DNA of 64,000 nucleotides from Vibrio tubiashii ATCC 19109 (GTDB lineage Bacteria; Pseudomonadota; Gammaproteobacteria; Enterobacterales; Vibrionaceae): NCBI RefSeq assembly GCF_000772105.1, contig NZ_CP009355.1, positions 1,702,583 to 1,766,582 of the forward strand, read 5' to 3'. Shown piece by piece: positions 8,268 to 17,535 of this stretch (position 1 is its first letter; each line of letters starts with the position of its first letter). The notes under the pieces were generated by a model. It saw only the letters and a program-made list of their open reading frames with translations, ran no database searches and was not told where the DNA came from. The position numbers and the translations under genes were made by a program.

Positions 8268-9320
8268 GGCTTTGTTTCCTAATTCGAGTTCAATTAAGAA
8301 CGCTCCTAACATGACTAATTGTTAGGCGATCATCATTGTTTCAGGCATACCTAGCCCTGTTATTTTGTTCAACGCTTTTATCATGGCGTAAGTCTCGCCA
8401 ACTTGGCCATTGTAATTTCTTAAGCTTAGCGTCCCACCGAGCAGTTTCTTTACACGGAACATCGCCGTTTCTGAGAGTGAACGTTTATGGTAGCCGTACT
8501 TCTTTTTCCAATGCTTATTTGAACCATATAGCTACTGGCAACCGACTGCTAAGTTACGAGGATGACCTTGTTCCCAGAAGGCTGCGCCTTCTCTTGGTGG
8601 AATGAGTGCTGTGGCTCGTTTGATGCGAATGGCTTCGTGGCACAATCTTGTGTCATAAGCACCATCACCAGATATCTCTACAATTCTTCGGCGAGTTTGT
8701 TTGAGCAAATTGGGGAGCGCTTCACCGTCATTCACATTCGATAAACTTAACTCAGCGGCAATGATTTCATGCGTGTCTGTATCGACCGCTAAATGTAACT
8801 TTCGCCAGACACGACGCTTCCCGTCAGTGCCATGCTTTTTTACCTTCCATTCACCCTCACCGAAGACCTTTAGCCCCGTCGCATCAATGGCCAAATGCTG
8901 GATTGTTCCTTTAGTTTTTGTCTTGAACGCGACGTTGACCGTTTTAGCTCGTTTGCTAATGCATGAATAATGAGGGCATGACAACGGTAGTTGAGCGAGC
9001 TTAAAAATAGAGTTAATGAACCCTTGAAGACCTCTCAACGGCAGTGAAAATACACGCTTAACAATAAGAGCCGTCGTAATCGCTAAGTCACTAAACAAGC
9101 GAGGTCTTCCACGGTTCCCCTGCTTGATTTGCGTCCATTGCTGAACGGCCTCTTCATCAATCCAAAATGTCAGTGAACCGCGATTGATTAAAGCTTGGTT
9201 ATAGTGTTTCCAATTGGTTGTCTTGTAGCGAGGCTTGGCCATTGGTCTAAGTGTTTGAGTGAACCTAGCTGATCAGATCGTGGGTTACTGAATTAGTTCC
9301 CTGATTTAGGAAACAAAGCC
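8268..9320 (-). mobile_element. IS5-family (IS903-like) insertion sequence, 1053 bp
   Basis: The ends are inverted repeats. The left end reads GGCTTTGTTTCCTAATTC from 8268. The right end, read inward from 9320, is GGCTTTGTTTCCTAAATC, with 15 identical bases before the first mismatch. Length, end sequence and transposase type match the IS903 group of the IS5 family. That group normally makes a 9-bp target duplication, but the flanks CCTTGAAAC (left) and ACGCTATTC (right) do not match. The element therefore did not land here by a simple insertion, or the site was later rearranged. Confidence 0.85.
8322..9242 (-). pseudogene. IS5/IS903-type transposase with an in-frame amber codon
   Basis: From the ATG at 9242 the frame reads a DDE transposase: a region rich in aromatic residues, then LAIDATGLKVFGEGEWKVKKHG (first Asp), VDTDTHEI, and GDGAYDT (second Asp). 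A TAG at 8532-8534 follows RNLAVGCQ and cuts the protein at 236 residues. Past it the same frame continues, without a shift, for about 70 residues (LYGSNKHWKKKYGYHKRS, SETAMFRVKKLLGG, then GLGMPETMMIA) to a TAA at 8322. That stretch contains the third catalytic acid (SETAMFR). The defect is thus a single nonsense change and not a frameshift, and the copy should not transpose by itself. Confidence 0.85.
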
Positions 9321-9322
9321 AC

Positions 9323-9508
9323 GCTATTCTCGCCGTGACTGCATCGCTGGGGGTTAGCGTAATTGCAGAAGGTGTTGAAACCAGAGAGCAGCAACATTTT
9401 TTAGAACAGCGGGGTTGCAAACATTATCAAGGATATTTATTCGGACGACCAACTTTTTTGATCGACTGCAGCAGCATTTTAAATTTAGATATCACTGACC
9501 CCGTATAG
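9323..9508 (+). pseudogene. C-terminal remnant of an EAL-domain (c-di-GMP phosphodiesterase) gene
   Basis: Immediately right of the IS, an open frame with no start reads [19 protein letters not shown], then [13 protein letters not shown], and ends at TAG 9506-9508. These are the last barrel strand (the IAEGVET motif) and the terminal QGY.F..P motif of EAL domains, which degrade cyclic di-GMP. Only about 60 residues remain, without the EAL motif or metal ligands, so this is a fragment. The rest of the gene is not in the window, consistent with deletion or inversion between IS copies. Confidence 0.8.
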
Positions 9509-9689
9509 CGCATGCTATGTTTATTGGGAGTGAGTGGAATCACGCCCCTAAAAAATCTAATGTGTATTACTTTTGTTAGTTCAATAACCCTAAGCCAATT
9601 TTGTCCACCAACTTTTCAGATCTTCCTGAACCCTACTAAATGTGACTGCCAAACTTCATGTTGACCCAAAACACTTAGAGGAGGTCATC

Positions 9690-10286
9690 ATGAGGAAGTT
9701 ATCTACTGCAAAATGCAGTGGCATCAAAAGGCCGTTTAAGCTTGAAGAGATCTGGCGGATCAGAACTAGGCTGGAGATTGAAAATAATCTGATGCAGCTC
9801 GCACTGCTGAACTTGGCGATAGACAGCAAGTTAAGAGCGAGTGATTTGCTAAAGCTACACGTTTACGATGTTTCTTCGCAAGGAGTTATCTATGAAAGGG
9901 TTCAGTGCATCCAGCAAAAAACTGGCACCGACGTCCACTATGAGATTACTCCGAGAACACAACAAAGCATTAGCCGATGGATCTTTGCAGCATCCTTAGA
10001 GGCAAGCAGTTTTCTATTCCCGAGTAACCGACGCTTTGGACAACCTATCAGCTACTCTTTCTATCGTTCAATCATTAGGAGTTGGGCTACTAAACTGGGA
10101 TTGAATGCCGACTATTACGGTACTCATTCCATGCGCCGAACCAAAGCGACTTTAATCTATGCCAGAACGAAAAACATCAGAGCTGTACAGATCTTACTTG
10201 GACACTCGAAGCTAGATAACACTATTCGATACCTTGGCGTAGAGCTAGAAGATGCTCTGAGGTTGTCTGAGAAAACAGATTGCTGA
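9690..10286 (+). CDS. Small tyrosine recombinase (catalytic domain only)
   Basis: From the ATG at 9690 the product has 198 residues and is essentially a bare tyrosine-recombinase catalytic domain. All key residues are visible: Arg49 (SKLRASDL), Lys77 (QQKTGT), His146 and Arg149 (HSMRR), His172 (LLGHSK) and nucleophile Tyr181 (TIRYLG). I prefer this start over the ATG at 9642 because GAGGAGGT stands just ahead of it. The N-terminal core-binding domain of phage integrases is absent. Small enzymes of this kind resemble the FimB/FimE size class. With the IS and gene fragments next door, this looks like an accessory or mobile segment. No attachment site was identified. Confidence 0.85.
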   Translation: MRKLSTAKCSGIKRPFKLEEIWRIRTRLEIENNLMQLALLNLAIDSKLRASDLLKLHVYDVSSQGVIYERVQCIQQKTGTDVHYEITPRTQQSISRWIFAASLEASSFLFPSNRRFGQPISYSFYRSIIRSWATKLGLNADYYGTHSMRRTKATLIYARTKNIRAVQILLGHSKLDNTIRYLGVELEDALRLSEKTDC

Positions 10287-10301
10287 CAGACAGGAGCTGT
10301 A

Positions 10302-10336
10302 ACAGGCTTTTCTTCTGAAAAGCCTGTGCCCCTTTA
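10302..10336 (+). terminator. Terminator after the recombinase
   Basis: Perfect 11-bp stem ACAGGCTTTTC (10302-10312) with GAAAAGCCTGT (10317-10327) and a 4-base loop, followed by GCCCCTTTATT. Confidence 0.75.
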
Positions 10337-10395
10337 TTAGTTAGCGTAACCATATATTCCTTGTAACAAAGCAAAGCCATCCTTCGATTGACACT

Positions 10396-10869
10396 CTATC
10401 GTTTCAATATCTCAAGTATTTGCTTCCCATCACTGTGCATGCCCTCGTAAGCACCAAAGATACTTGGATATTGCATAGGAACAGCTGTTACAAGTGTCTG
10501 AAGCAGCGAGAAGTACAATCCAAAGTTTATGCAATAACTTAGTAGGTATGGAAGTTGAAACTTGGATGCGAAGTAAAGCAATGTACACATCCCGAGAGAA
10601 GTTAGTGGTCCCATTGCAAGTGAAATGACTCTCTCTTTAGATGAGCATCTAGAGGATATCTCAGAGTAGCCTACATGCATTGGAACTTTGGTCGATGATA
10701 TAGATAAGTTACCCCAATTCAACGTCCTGACGTCTGAACCCAACCCTAACACTATTTTCACCGGATACCCTTTAAGTAGCTGTGGCAGTGCATGTCCCAA
10801 CTCGTGAGCGAGTGTAAGTGCCGGCGTTATCACAACAAGGCCTAAGATAATTCCGATGATTTCAATCAT
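10396..10869 (-). CDS. Small M50/site-2-protease-like membrane metalloprotease
   Basis: A 157-residue membrane protein. The first transmembrane segment (about 4-24) carries HELGHALPQ, the zinc motif HExxH placed inside the membrane as in M50 proteases. Two further hydrophobic segments lie at about 83-103 and 107-130. The second conserved motif of the family (NxxPxxxLDG) is not evident; the C-terminal PMQYPSIFGAYEGMHSDGKQ occupies a similar place, with an Asp before Gly that might serve as ligand. It is far shorter than RseP (about 450 residues) and has no PDZ domain. It is a lone gene between the recombinase and bglA, probably accessory. The substrate is unknown. Confidence 0.7.
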   Translation of the reverse strand: MIEIIGIILGLVVITPALTLAHELGHALPQLLKGYPVKIVLGLGSDVRTLNWGNLSISSTKVPMHVGYSEISSRCSSKERVISLAMGPLTSLGMCTLLYFASKFQLPYLLSYCINFGLYFSLLQTLVTAVPMQYPSIFGAYEGMHSDGKQILEILKR

Positions 10870-11120
10870 AGCGTGTCCTGTTCATTATTTTCCGTTTGTT
10901 TATTGCGCAACCGATGGTAGCAAGTTCTTTTTCTAAACAAAGTGCTGAGAGATAAACGGCAATATGGGGGAGTTAATGAACCTATTTCATGACGAATGGA
11001 TGACTTTGGGATAGGAAAAACTATCTAGGAATAGTTAAATTAGAAAAAGTACTGACTCACTCTTGTCCAAATACTAGCTAAACAACCGTATTCAAGAACA
11101 AGAGTAAATGGAATTTTGCT
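10870..11120. other. Non-coding gap of about 310 bp up to bglA
   Basis: No gene was recognised. It holds the promoter of the M50 gene (leftward) and, at its right end, a strong hairpin with a T-run on the plus strand (11121-11160). Only very short ORFs occur on the plus strand. Confidence 0.4.
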
Positions 11121-11160
11121 AAAGGTGTGTCGATAATGACACCGACACACCTTTTCGTTT
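11121..11160 (+). terminator. Strong terminator hairpin, plus-strand T-run
   Basis: Stem AAAGGTGTGTCG (11121-11132) with CGACACACCTTT (11143-11154), 12 bp and perfect, followed by TCGTTTTTGG. It lies just beyond the 3' end of bglA, which is on the minus strand, but the T-run is on the plus side. It could serve bglA as a bidirectional hairpin or end an unannotated plus-strand transcript. Confidence 0.65.
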
Positions 11161-11179
11161 TTGGAGTTAGGAACAAACT

Positions 11180-12574
<1,395 letters not shown>

Positions 12575-12769
12575 CTAAATCAGCATTAACATCTGCCAAT
12601 CATTGTAGAGATGAAACGAGGAACAAATGAGGTCTGATTGATTAGCCGTTGTTTCCTATTTTTGCCGAAATTACAGTGGATAATTTTCATCATTTCGAGA
12701 CCTTAACGACAACATTCACCCAGTGCACATATTATGCTTACTGTAGGATATTCAGAAGAGGACACGATT

Positions 12770-13189
12770 ATGAACTACCGGCATATTCTTGTTGCCCTAG
12801 AGCTTGAGGAAGAGACTAAAGCTCTTATTGACAGGGCCGTTTACTTGGCAAAATTAACCGACGCGCAAATCTCTTTTATCCATATTGATGGCTCACATGG
12901 TGAAATTTATCCAGAGTTAGTCGATTTAAAAGATAGCCCCGATCAACAACCCTTAGGTGAGAGAGCCATCGAACAAATTATCGCTTTTGAAGAGTATAGT
13001 CCGCTTACAATCAGACAGATATTTGTGGGCACTGGCGAACTGGCTGACAAGCTCAAAAACACCATAGAAGACAACAATGTCGATTTATTAATCTGTGGTC
13101 ATCACCATGATTTTTGGAGCAAAATTGTCTCTTACTCTAAGCATATTGTCGACAAGTCACCGGTTGATATTCTGGTTGTGCCTCTTTAG
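12770..13189 (+). CDS. uspA: Universal stress protein A family
   Basis: A 139-residue single-domain UspA protein. It opens NYRHILVALELEEETKALIDRAVYLAK, and carries a C-terminal nucleotide-loop region (LICGHHHDFWSKIVSYSKHIVDKSPVDILVVPL). The strict G-2x-G-9x-G(S/T) ATP motif of MJ0577-type proteins is not evident, which fits the non-ATP-binding UspA class. I use the ATG at 12770 because AAGAGG lies 12-17 bases ahead of it, rather than the ATG at 12734. It is monocistronic, with a terminator close behind. Confidence 0.85.
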   Translation: MNYRHILVALELEEETKALIDRAVYLAKLTDAQISFIHIDGSHGEIYPELVDLKDSPDQQPLGERAIEQIIAFEEYSPLTIRQIFVGTGELADKLKNTIEDNNVDLLICGHHHDFWSKIVSYSKHIVDKSPVDILVVPL

Positions 13190-13199
13190 AACGAGGGGA

Positions 13200-13424
13200 T
13201 CACAACAATCTACTTTTATGGCGAGATGATAACGCTCTCGCCATTTCTTTTAGTATCTCCTTCACTCCGAAGCCAGTTCCACATGCTGACCCTTTTATTA
13301 TGGAAGTTTTATTCCATAGTGATTGGAACAATTGGCTATTTTTCTCTGTTACCAACTGCACTAAATTAGCCCCATCGACATAAGCAAGAGCGGATTTTCG
13401 ATAATTGGGGCATGTTCCAGCCAT
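13200..13424 (-). CDS. Possible small hypothetical protein (74 aa)
   Basis: An open frame with protein-like composition, including two Cys (TCPNYRKS and SACGTGFGVKEILKEMAR), which resembles a small conserved family that I cannot name. Against it, no clear ribosome site precedes the ATG at 13424, and its 3' end overlaps the terminator hairpin of uspA (13220-13250). Treat as tentative. Confidence 0.35.
   Translation of the reverse strand: MAGTCPNYRKSALAYVDGANLVQLVTEKNSQLFQSLWNKTSIIKGSACGTGFGVKEILKEMARALSSRHKSRLL
13220..13250 (+). terminator. Terminator after uspA
   Basis: GGCGAGA (13220-13226) pairs with TCTCGCC (13236-13242) around a 9-base loop, then ATTTCTTTT. Confidence 0.65.
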
Positions 13425-13486
13425 ACGTTAATTGTTGACGCACCGAACATCAAACCCGACTGAATTCGTAATTTTTAGATAGTTAT

Positions 13487-13645
13487 ACCAATTAGGATAA
13501 GTAGATGTTCAGATAATTGCGCAGGAAAAATCGCTTAGAGCAAGGCATAGATTGAAGCTAGCTAGTTATTCTACCTACAAAATCTATAACGTAGCTATCA
13601 GCGATTTTAACCAGCAAGAATGTTCAGATACTTATTCTGATTGGT
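13487..13645. repeat. 159-bp imperfect palindromic element (MITE-like)
   Basis: The ends are 17-bp inverted repeats: ACCAATTAGGATAAGTA (13487-13503) and, read in reverse, ACCAATCAGAATAAGTA (13629-13645), 15 of 17 identical. An inner pair, AAAATCGCTTAGAGC near 13527 and the reverse of GCTATCAGCGATTTT near 13594, continues the symmetry. ATGTTCAGATA also occurs as a direct repeat just inside both ends (13505-13515 and 13620-13630). There is no coding capacity. It looks like a small mobile or structural repeat just ahead of the nitroreductase. Confidence 0.6.
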
Positions 13646-13658
13646 TTTAGGAGCCAAC

Positions 13659-14318
13659 ATGACTCATCCAATCATCAAAGACTTAAACACTCGTTACACA
13701 GCGAAAAAATACGACGCGACAAAACGTATTTCTGCAGAAGATATGCAAGTAATCAAAGAAGCTATCCGCTTATCTGCATCGTCAATCAACTCTCAGCCTT
13801 GGAAATTCATCGTACTTGAGAGTGATGAAGCTAAACAGCGCTTCCACAACACGTTTGCCAACATGCACCAGTTCAACCAGCCGCATGCAAAAGAAGCATC
13901 ACACACTATTTTGTTTGCTCATAACCCGCACTTTACTAAAGAGCAATACGCAAAAGTTGTCGATGCAGAAGTAACTTCTGGACACTTGCCAGCAGAGCGT
14001 TACAACGACATGCTAAACGGTGCTTACGGTTTTGCTGAGCTAAATACAGATGAAACTGGCTTTAACGGTAACTGGACTAAAGCTCAAACCTATATCGCTT
14101 TGGGCAACACGCTGCACACTCTTGCGCGTATGGGCATTGCATCTACTCCAATGGAAGGGGTTGACCCTGAGCTAATCGGAGAAGTCTTCAAAGATGAGCT
14201 AGACGGTTACGTGTGTGATTTTGCTTTGGCTATGGGTTACCACAAAGAAGGTGAAGACTATAACCACGGTTTGCCAAAAGCTCGTCTTCCAATGGATGAC
14301 GTAATCACCACCCTTTAG
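13659..14318 (+). CDS. NAD(P)H-dependent nitroreductase (NfsB/FRase I-like)
   Basis: A 219-residue FMN-dependent nitroreductase beginning MTHPIIKDLNTRYTAKKYD. The FMN contact SASSINSQPWKF (about 42-53), the family's conserved mid-section NGNWTKAQTYIALGN and the C-terminal GYHKEGEDYNHGLPKARLP all resemble NfsB and the Vibrio flavin reductases. It reduces nitroaromatics, quinones or flavins with NAD(P)H. The ATG at 13659 is preceded by TTTTAGGAG, so I use it instead of 13641. It is followed closely by a small monooxygenase and a LysR gene, suggesting a small redox or quinone-detoxification operon. Confidence 0.88.
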   Translation: MTHPIIKDLNTRYTAKKYDATKRISAEDMQVIKEAIRLSASSINSQPWKFIVLESDEAKQRFHNTFANMHQFNQPHAKEASHTILFAHNPHFTKEQYAKVVDAEVTSGHLPAERYNDMLNGAYGFAELNTDETGFNGNWTKAQTYIALGNTLHTLARMGIASTPMEGVDPELIGEVFKDELDGYVCDFALAMGYHKEGEDYNHGLPKARLPMDDVITTL

Positions 14319-14360
14319 GGTCTATTGATCTAGTAACTAACCAAGAGAATGACATCAACC

Positions 14361-14651
14361 ATGACAAAGTTAACCATCATCGCCAATATCATTGCTAAAG
14401 ACGGTCAAGTAGAGCTAGTAAAATCTGAGCTAATCAAGTTAATCGACAAGACTCGTGTTGAGCAGGGTTGTATTAACTATGACTTGCACCAAGACAATCA
14501 AAACCCAGCTCACTTTGTATTCCACGAGAACTGGGAGTCAGAAGCCGCGCTTGATGAACACTTGGCAAGCGAGCATATTGCGGCATACTCAGCAGCGGTA
14601 GAGGGCGCGATCGAGAGTTTTACCCTCAACAAGATGACGCACATTGCGTAA
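14361..14651 (+). CDS. Antibiotic-biosynthesis-monooxygenase (ABM) domain protein, YgiN-like
   Basis: A 96-residue single ABM domain beginning MTKLTIIANIIAKDGQ. Family marks are EQGCINYDLHQDNQNPAHFVFHENW and the helix with LDEHLASEHIAAY. Homologues are dimeric ferredoxin-like proteins acting on quinols, or of unknown substrate. An earlier ATG at 14349 adds MTST but its AAGAGA touches the start codon; homology favours 14361. It lies about 40 bp behind the nitroreductase and is probably co-transcribed, which fits a quinone redox role. Confidence 0.8.
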   Translation: MTKLTIIANIIAKDGQVELVKSELIKLIDKTRVEQGCINYDLHQDNQNPAHFVFHENWESEAALDEHLASEHIAAYSAAVEGAIESFTLNKMTHIA

Positions 14652-14695
14652 TCGAGGATAATAGGCGGTGTTTTTTCCAACCGGAGCTCCGCCTT

Positions 14696-15568
14696 ATGAA
14701 TGTCACTCACCTCAAAGCACTATTACTTGCCATCGAGCTGGGGTCGATTTCCGCTGCGGCGCGTAAGTTAGGTAAAAAACAATCTCAGGTCAGCCAGTGG
14801 ATCTCTGACCTTGAGATTGATTTAGGTGTCAGCTTTTTCGATCGAACAGGCAACAAAAGCACCCTAAGTGCTCAAGGTGAACAACTACTCCCTTCCCTAA
14901 CTCATACCCTTGCGCAACTTGATAAACTCAACCATCGAGCAGCAGCACTTAGCCAAGGAGAGCCATCGTCCATTCGCATCGGACTTGAGCACTATATTCC
15001 TGAGTCCCCGTTAACCAAGGCAATCACTACTCTGTTTCAACTGCCTAACTTGTGCCTAGAGATTTACCGAGCAGAGTTTCAAGAACTCAGCGAAGATCTG
15101 CACAATGGCGACACAGATATCGTCATCCGCCATGAATCAGGACAGCTGCATCAAACTGAAATGGAATACGCTAAATTAGGCTGCTATCAAGAAGGCTTGG
15201 TCTGCCATCGTTCGCTGCCTCTAACGCAATCGCAACCTATCTCTGTTGATGATTTAAGCCTGTTCAAAGAGTTGATTTGGGGGGAGCTTGGAGAAGAAGA
15301 GGGAGAAGGATTTAGCCCCGACTATGCCGTGATCAATGATCTAACGCTACTCATTCGATTGCTAGAAAACGGCCAAGGATTTGCGTTCTTGCCTCTTGAT
15401 AATCTCCATCAACAGCTTAAATCGGGCTCTCTCGTCGCTCTTGACTCTGATTTTGAGCAAAGCGCTATCCCACGTCGTGTTGAAATAAACTGGCGTTCCG
15501 GCCTCACATTATCAGAGACCGGAAACAAGGTGATTGAGGCGATTAAAAACCTGCACCAATTTAGATAA
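14696..15568 (+). CDS. LysR-family transcriptional regulator
   Basis: A 290-residue LysR protein. The HTH (about 1-60) includes AIELGSISAAARKLGKKQSQVSQWISDLE and the effector domain starts near SSIRIGLEHY. It lies 45 bp behind the ABM gene in the same direction, an uncommon setting for LysR proteins, which are usually divergent from their targets. It may belong to the nitroreductase operon and control it by feedback. The effector is unknown. Confidence 0.85.
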   Translation: MNVTHLKALLLAIELGSISAAARKLGKKQSQVSQWISDLEIDLGVSFFDRTGNKSTLSAQGEQLLPSLTHTLAQLDKLNHRAAALSQGEPSSIRIGLEHYIPESPLTKAITTLFQLPNLCLEIYRAEFQELSEDLHNGDTDIVIRHESGQLHQTEMEYAKLGCYQEGLVCHRSLPLTQSQPISVDDLSLFKELIWGELGEEEGEGFSPDYAVINDLTLLIRLLENGQGFAFLPLDNLHQQLKSGSLVALDSDFEQSAIPRRVEINWRSGLTLSETGNKVIEAIKNLHQFR

Positions 15569-15577
15569 TGCGAGTGG

Positions 15578-17254
15578 TTACTGCTGCTCTAAATCAAACA
15601 CTATCTTACCTTTTAGGATCGTCATCCAAATATCAGTGGACTTGATTTTCTCTGGTGAAAGTTGGGTAATATCATGAGAAAGCACTGCAAAATCAGCCGA
15701 CTTACCTAGCTCTATCGAGCCCGTTACCTCATCAATACCTAGACTAGCAGCGGCATTAATCGTATAAGCCTCTATGGCGTCTTTAACGCTCGGTAAACCT
15801 GTTTTTCCCATAATCACACTGTTAGCGATCCCCACCAGAGGGTTGATGTCGTGAACGTTCCAGTCACTGCTTAACGATACGTTAGCACCTGTATCGAAGA
15901 TAGCTTTTAGGTTCATCAAGGCTCTTGTACGTTTAGCGCCTAAGAAGGCTTCTGCCCACTGGTGATCGTGGTAAGCGACGTAATCAGAGCCGACTTGGAA
16001 GTCCGCAGTTACATCTAATTTAGCAAAACGTGGCACATCTTTAGAATTGACTAACTCAACGTGAGTTAGGGTGTAATCTTTATCGCCACCTTGGCCGCGC
16101 ATTGCTTCGATCGCGTTCAATGACTCGCGAATCGCTCCATCACCAATCGCATGGATATGAGCACCATAGCCAATCTTGTCTAGGGCTTTTAACCACGTCT
16201 CCATCGCTTGTGGTGGAATGTAGTTAATGCCATACGGTTCATCTGAAATATAGGTATCAAGATAAGGTGCGAGCGTCTTGGCGGTACCATTAACCAAAAT
16301 ACCATCGCTGTACATTTTGACTTGATCAACCAGCAACAACCCTGACGTATCCGCAGAATATATCTCGCTTAAGAACGATAACTGAGGCTGCATACTGTCC
16401 GTTGGGTAAATCCAAGGTCTAAGTGAAACACGCGCCGTCAGATCCCCGCGCTTCTCTGCTTCTTGCCATACGTCATACCAGCCGCGCTTCCAATATAAGC
16501 GACCATCACCAATCGTAGTAATACCATGCGCTCTAGCTTCTTCTAGCCCGGCCATAAGCCCTTCATAGCTTTGATCAAACTGTTCTTCTAAGCTGTTCCA
16601 AGCCATTTCCATCACGATATCACCCGCATTATCAAACAAAATGCCATTAAGCACACCGGTGTACTCATCCTTTAGGATCTTACCACCTTGTGGCTCAGGT
16701 GAGCTTTTAGTGATACCAGCGAGCTCTAAAGCCACCGAGTTAACCCACATAGAGTGAGACGTTTGCTCCATAATAATGACTGGCTGATCTGGAAAAACGG
16801 AATCAATCACTTCAAGTGGGGTTCTCTGATTATCTTCTGCAAGAAGCGCTTCTATTGAAAAGCCGTAACCCATCACCCACTCCCCCTTGGTCGCGTCTTT
16901 GCGACACGCCTTAAGGTATGGGATTTGATCCTCTAGTCCTGCATCCATGCTCACTTCGCACTGCCCGCCCGCCTCTGATGCTGCTTCAAAGACATGGTTA
17001 TGGTTATCGACAAAACCAGGCATTACATAGGCACCTTCTAAGTCGATCACTTCGGTATAACGATTGGTGAATTTATCTGATTCAGCGTTTTGGCCAATAT
17101 AAAGAATTTTTCCGTTGGCGATGGCGATCGAATCTGCCGATTGGTGACCATAAATCTTGGCGTTAGTTAACACCATATCCGCACTGTCTGCTGCAAAAGT
17201 ATGAGTACTCATTGATAAGCTCGCGAGTAATGTCAGAGTGAAAGCTCGTTTCAT
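15578..17254 (-). CDS. Secreted amidohydrolase, YtcJ-like (second copy)
   Basis: A 558-residue exported amidohydrolase-3 protein with a signal peptide cut near THTFA|ADSAD. Metal ligands are visible in GFVDNHNHVFE (HxH), HIHAIGDGA and SSDWNVHDINP. The C-terminal sandwich returns with GSIELGKSADFAVLSHD. It has the same domain plan as the protein at 6031, but the two differ at most positions, including the HxH loop, so their substrates may differ. It is convergent with the LysR gene (9 bp between stops) and has its own promoter region at 17255-17535. Confidence 0.85.
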   Translation of the reverse strand: MKRAFTLTLLASLSMSTHTFAADSADMVLTNAKIYGHQSADSIAIANGKILYIGQNAESDKFTNRYTEVIDLEGAYVMPGFVDNHNHVFEAASEAGGQCEVSMDAGLEDQIPYLKACRKDATKGEWVMGYGFSIEALLAEDNQRTPLEVIDSVFPDQPVIIMEQTSHSMWVNSVALELAGITKSSPEPQGGKILKDEYTGVLNGILFDNAGDIVMEMAWNSLEEQFDQSYEGLMAGLEEARAHGITTIGDGRLYWKRGWYDVWQEAEKRGDLTARVSLRPWIYPTDSMQPQLSFLSEIYSADTSGLLLVDQVKMYSDGILVNGTAKTLAPYLDTYISDEPYGINYIPPQAMETWLKALDKIGYGAHIHAIGDGAIRESLNAIEAMRGQGGDKDYTLTHVELVNSKDVPRFAKLDVTADFQVGSDYVAYHDHQWAEAFLGAKRTRALMNLKAIFDTGANVSLSSDWNVHDINPLVGIANSVIMGKTGLPSVKDAIEAYTINAAASLGIDEVTGSIELGKSADFAVLSHDITQLSPEKIKSTDIWMTILKGKIVFDLEQQ

Positions 17255-17535
17255 TGGCTTGTTCCTTTTTATTCTTCCCTAACGCTTCTCAGTATAGGGT
17301 GAGTGAATACGCATAGCCTAACAAGTGATTAGATTGATAGAAAAATAGTCACTATCAGAGAATTGGGATAGTCAGTTTGAACTGCTCCCAGATTCTTTTT
17401 AGATTTTTATCGCAATTGATCTAAGTAGCTGCCAAAGTAAGTAGATAAAAATAAACGAGTAGATACTCACCCTGTCATCTTGGCTCTTAAAGATAAGCCC
17501 AAAGGGATGGGAGACCAGTGAAGAGATAATTATAA

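Noticed and set aside
8322..8534. Frameshift in the transposase
   Set aside because: The downstream part is in the same frame; the break is a TAG codon.
8259..9329. 9-bp target duplication around the IS
   Set aside because: CCTTGAAAC and ACGCTATTC do not match, nor do shorter or shifted versions.
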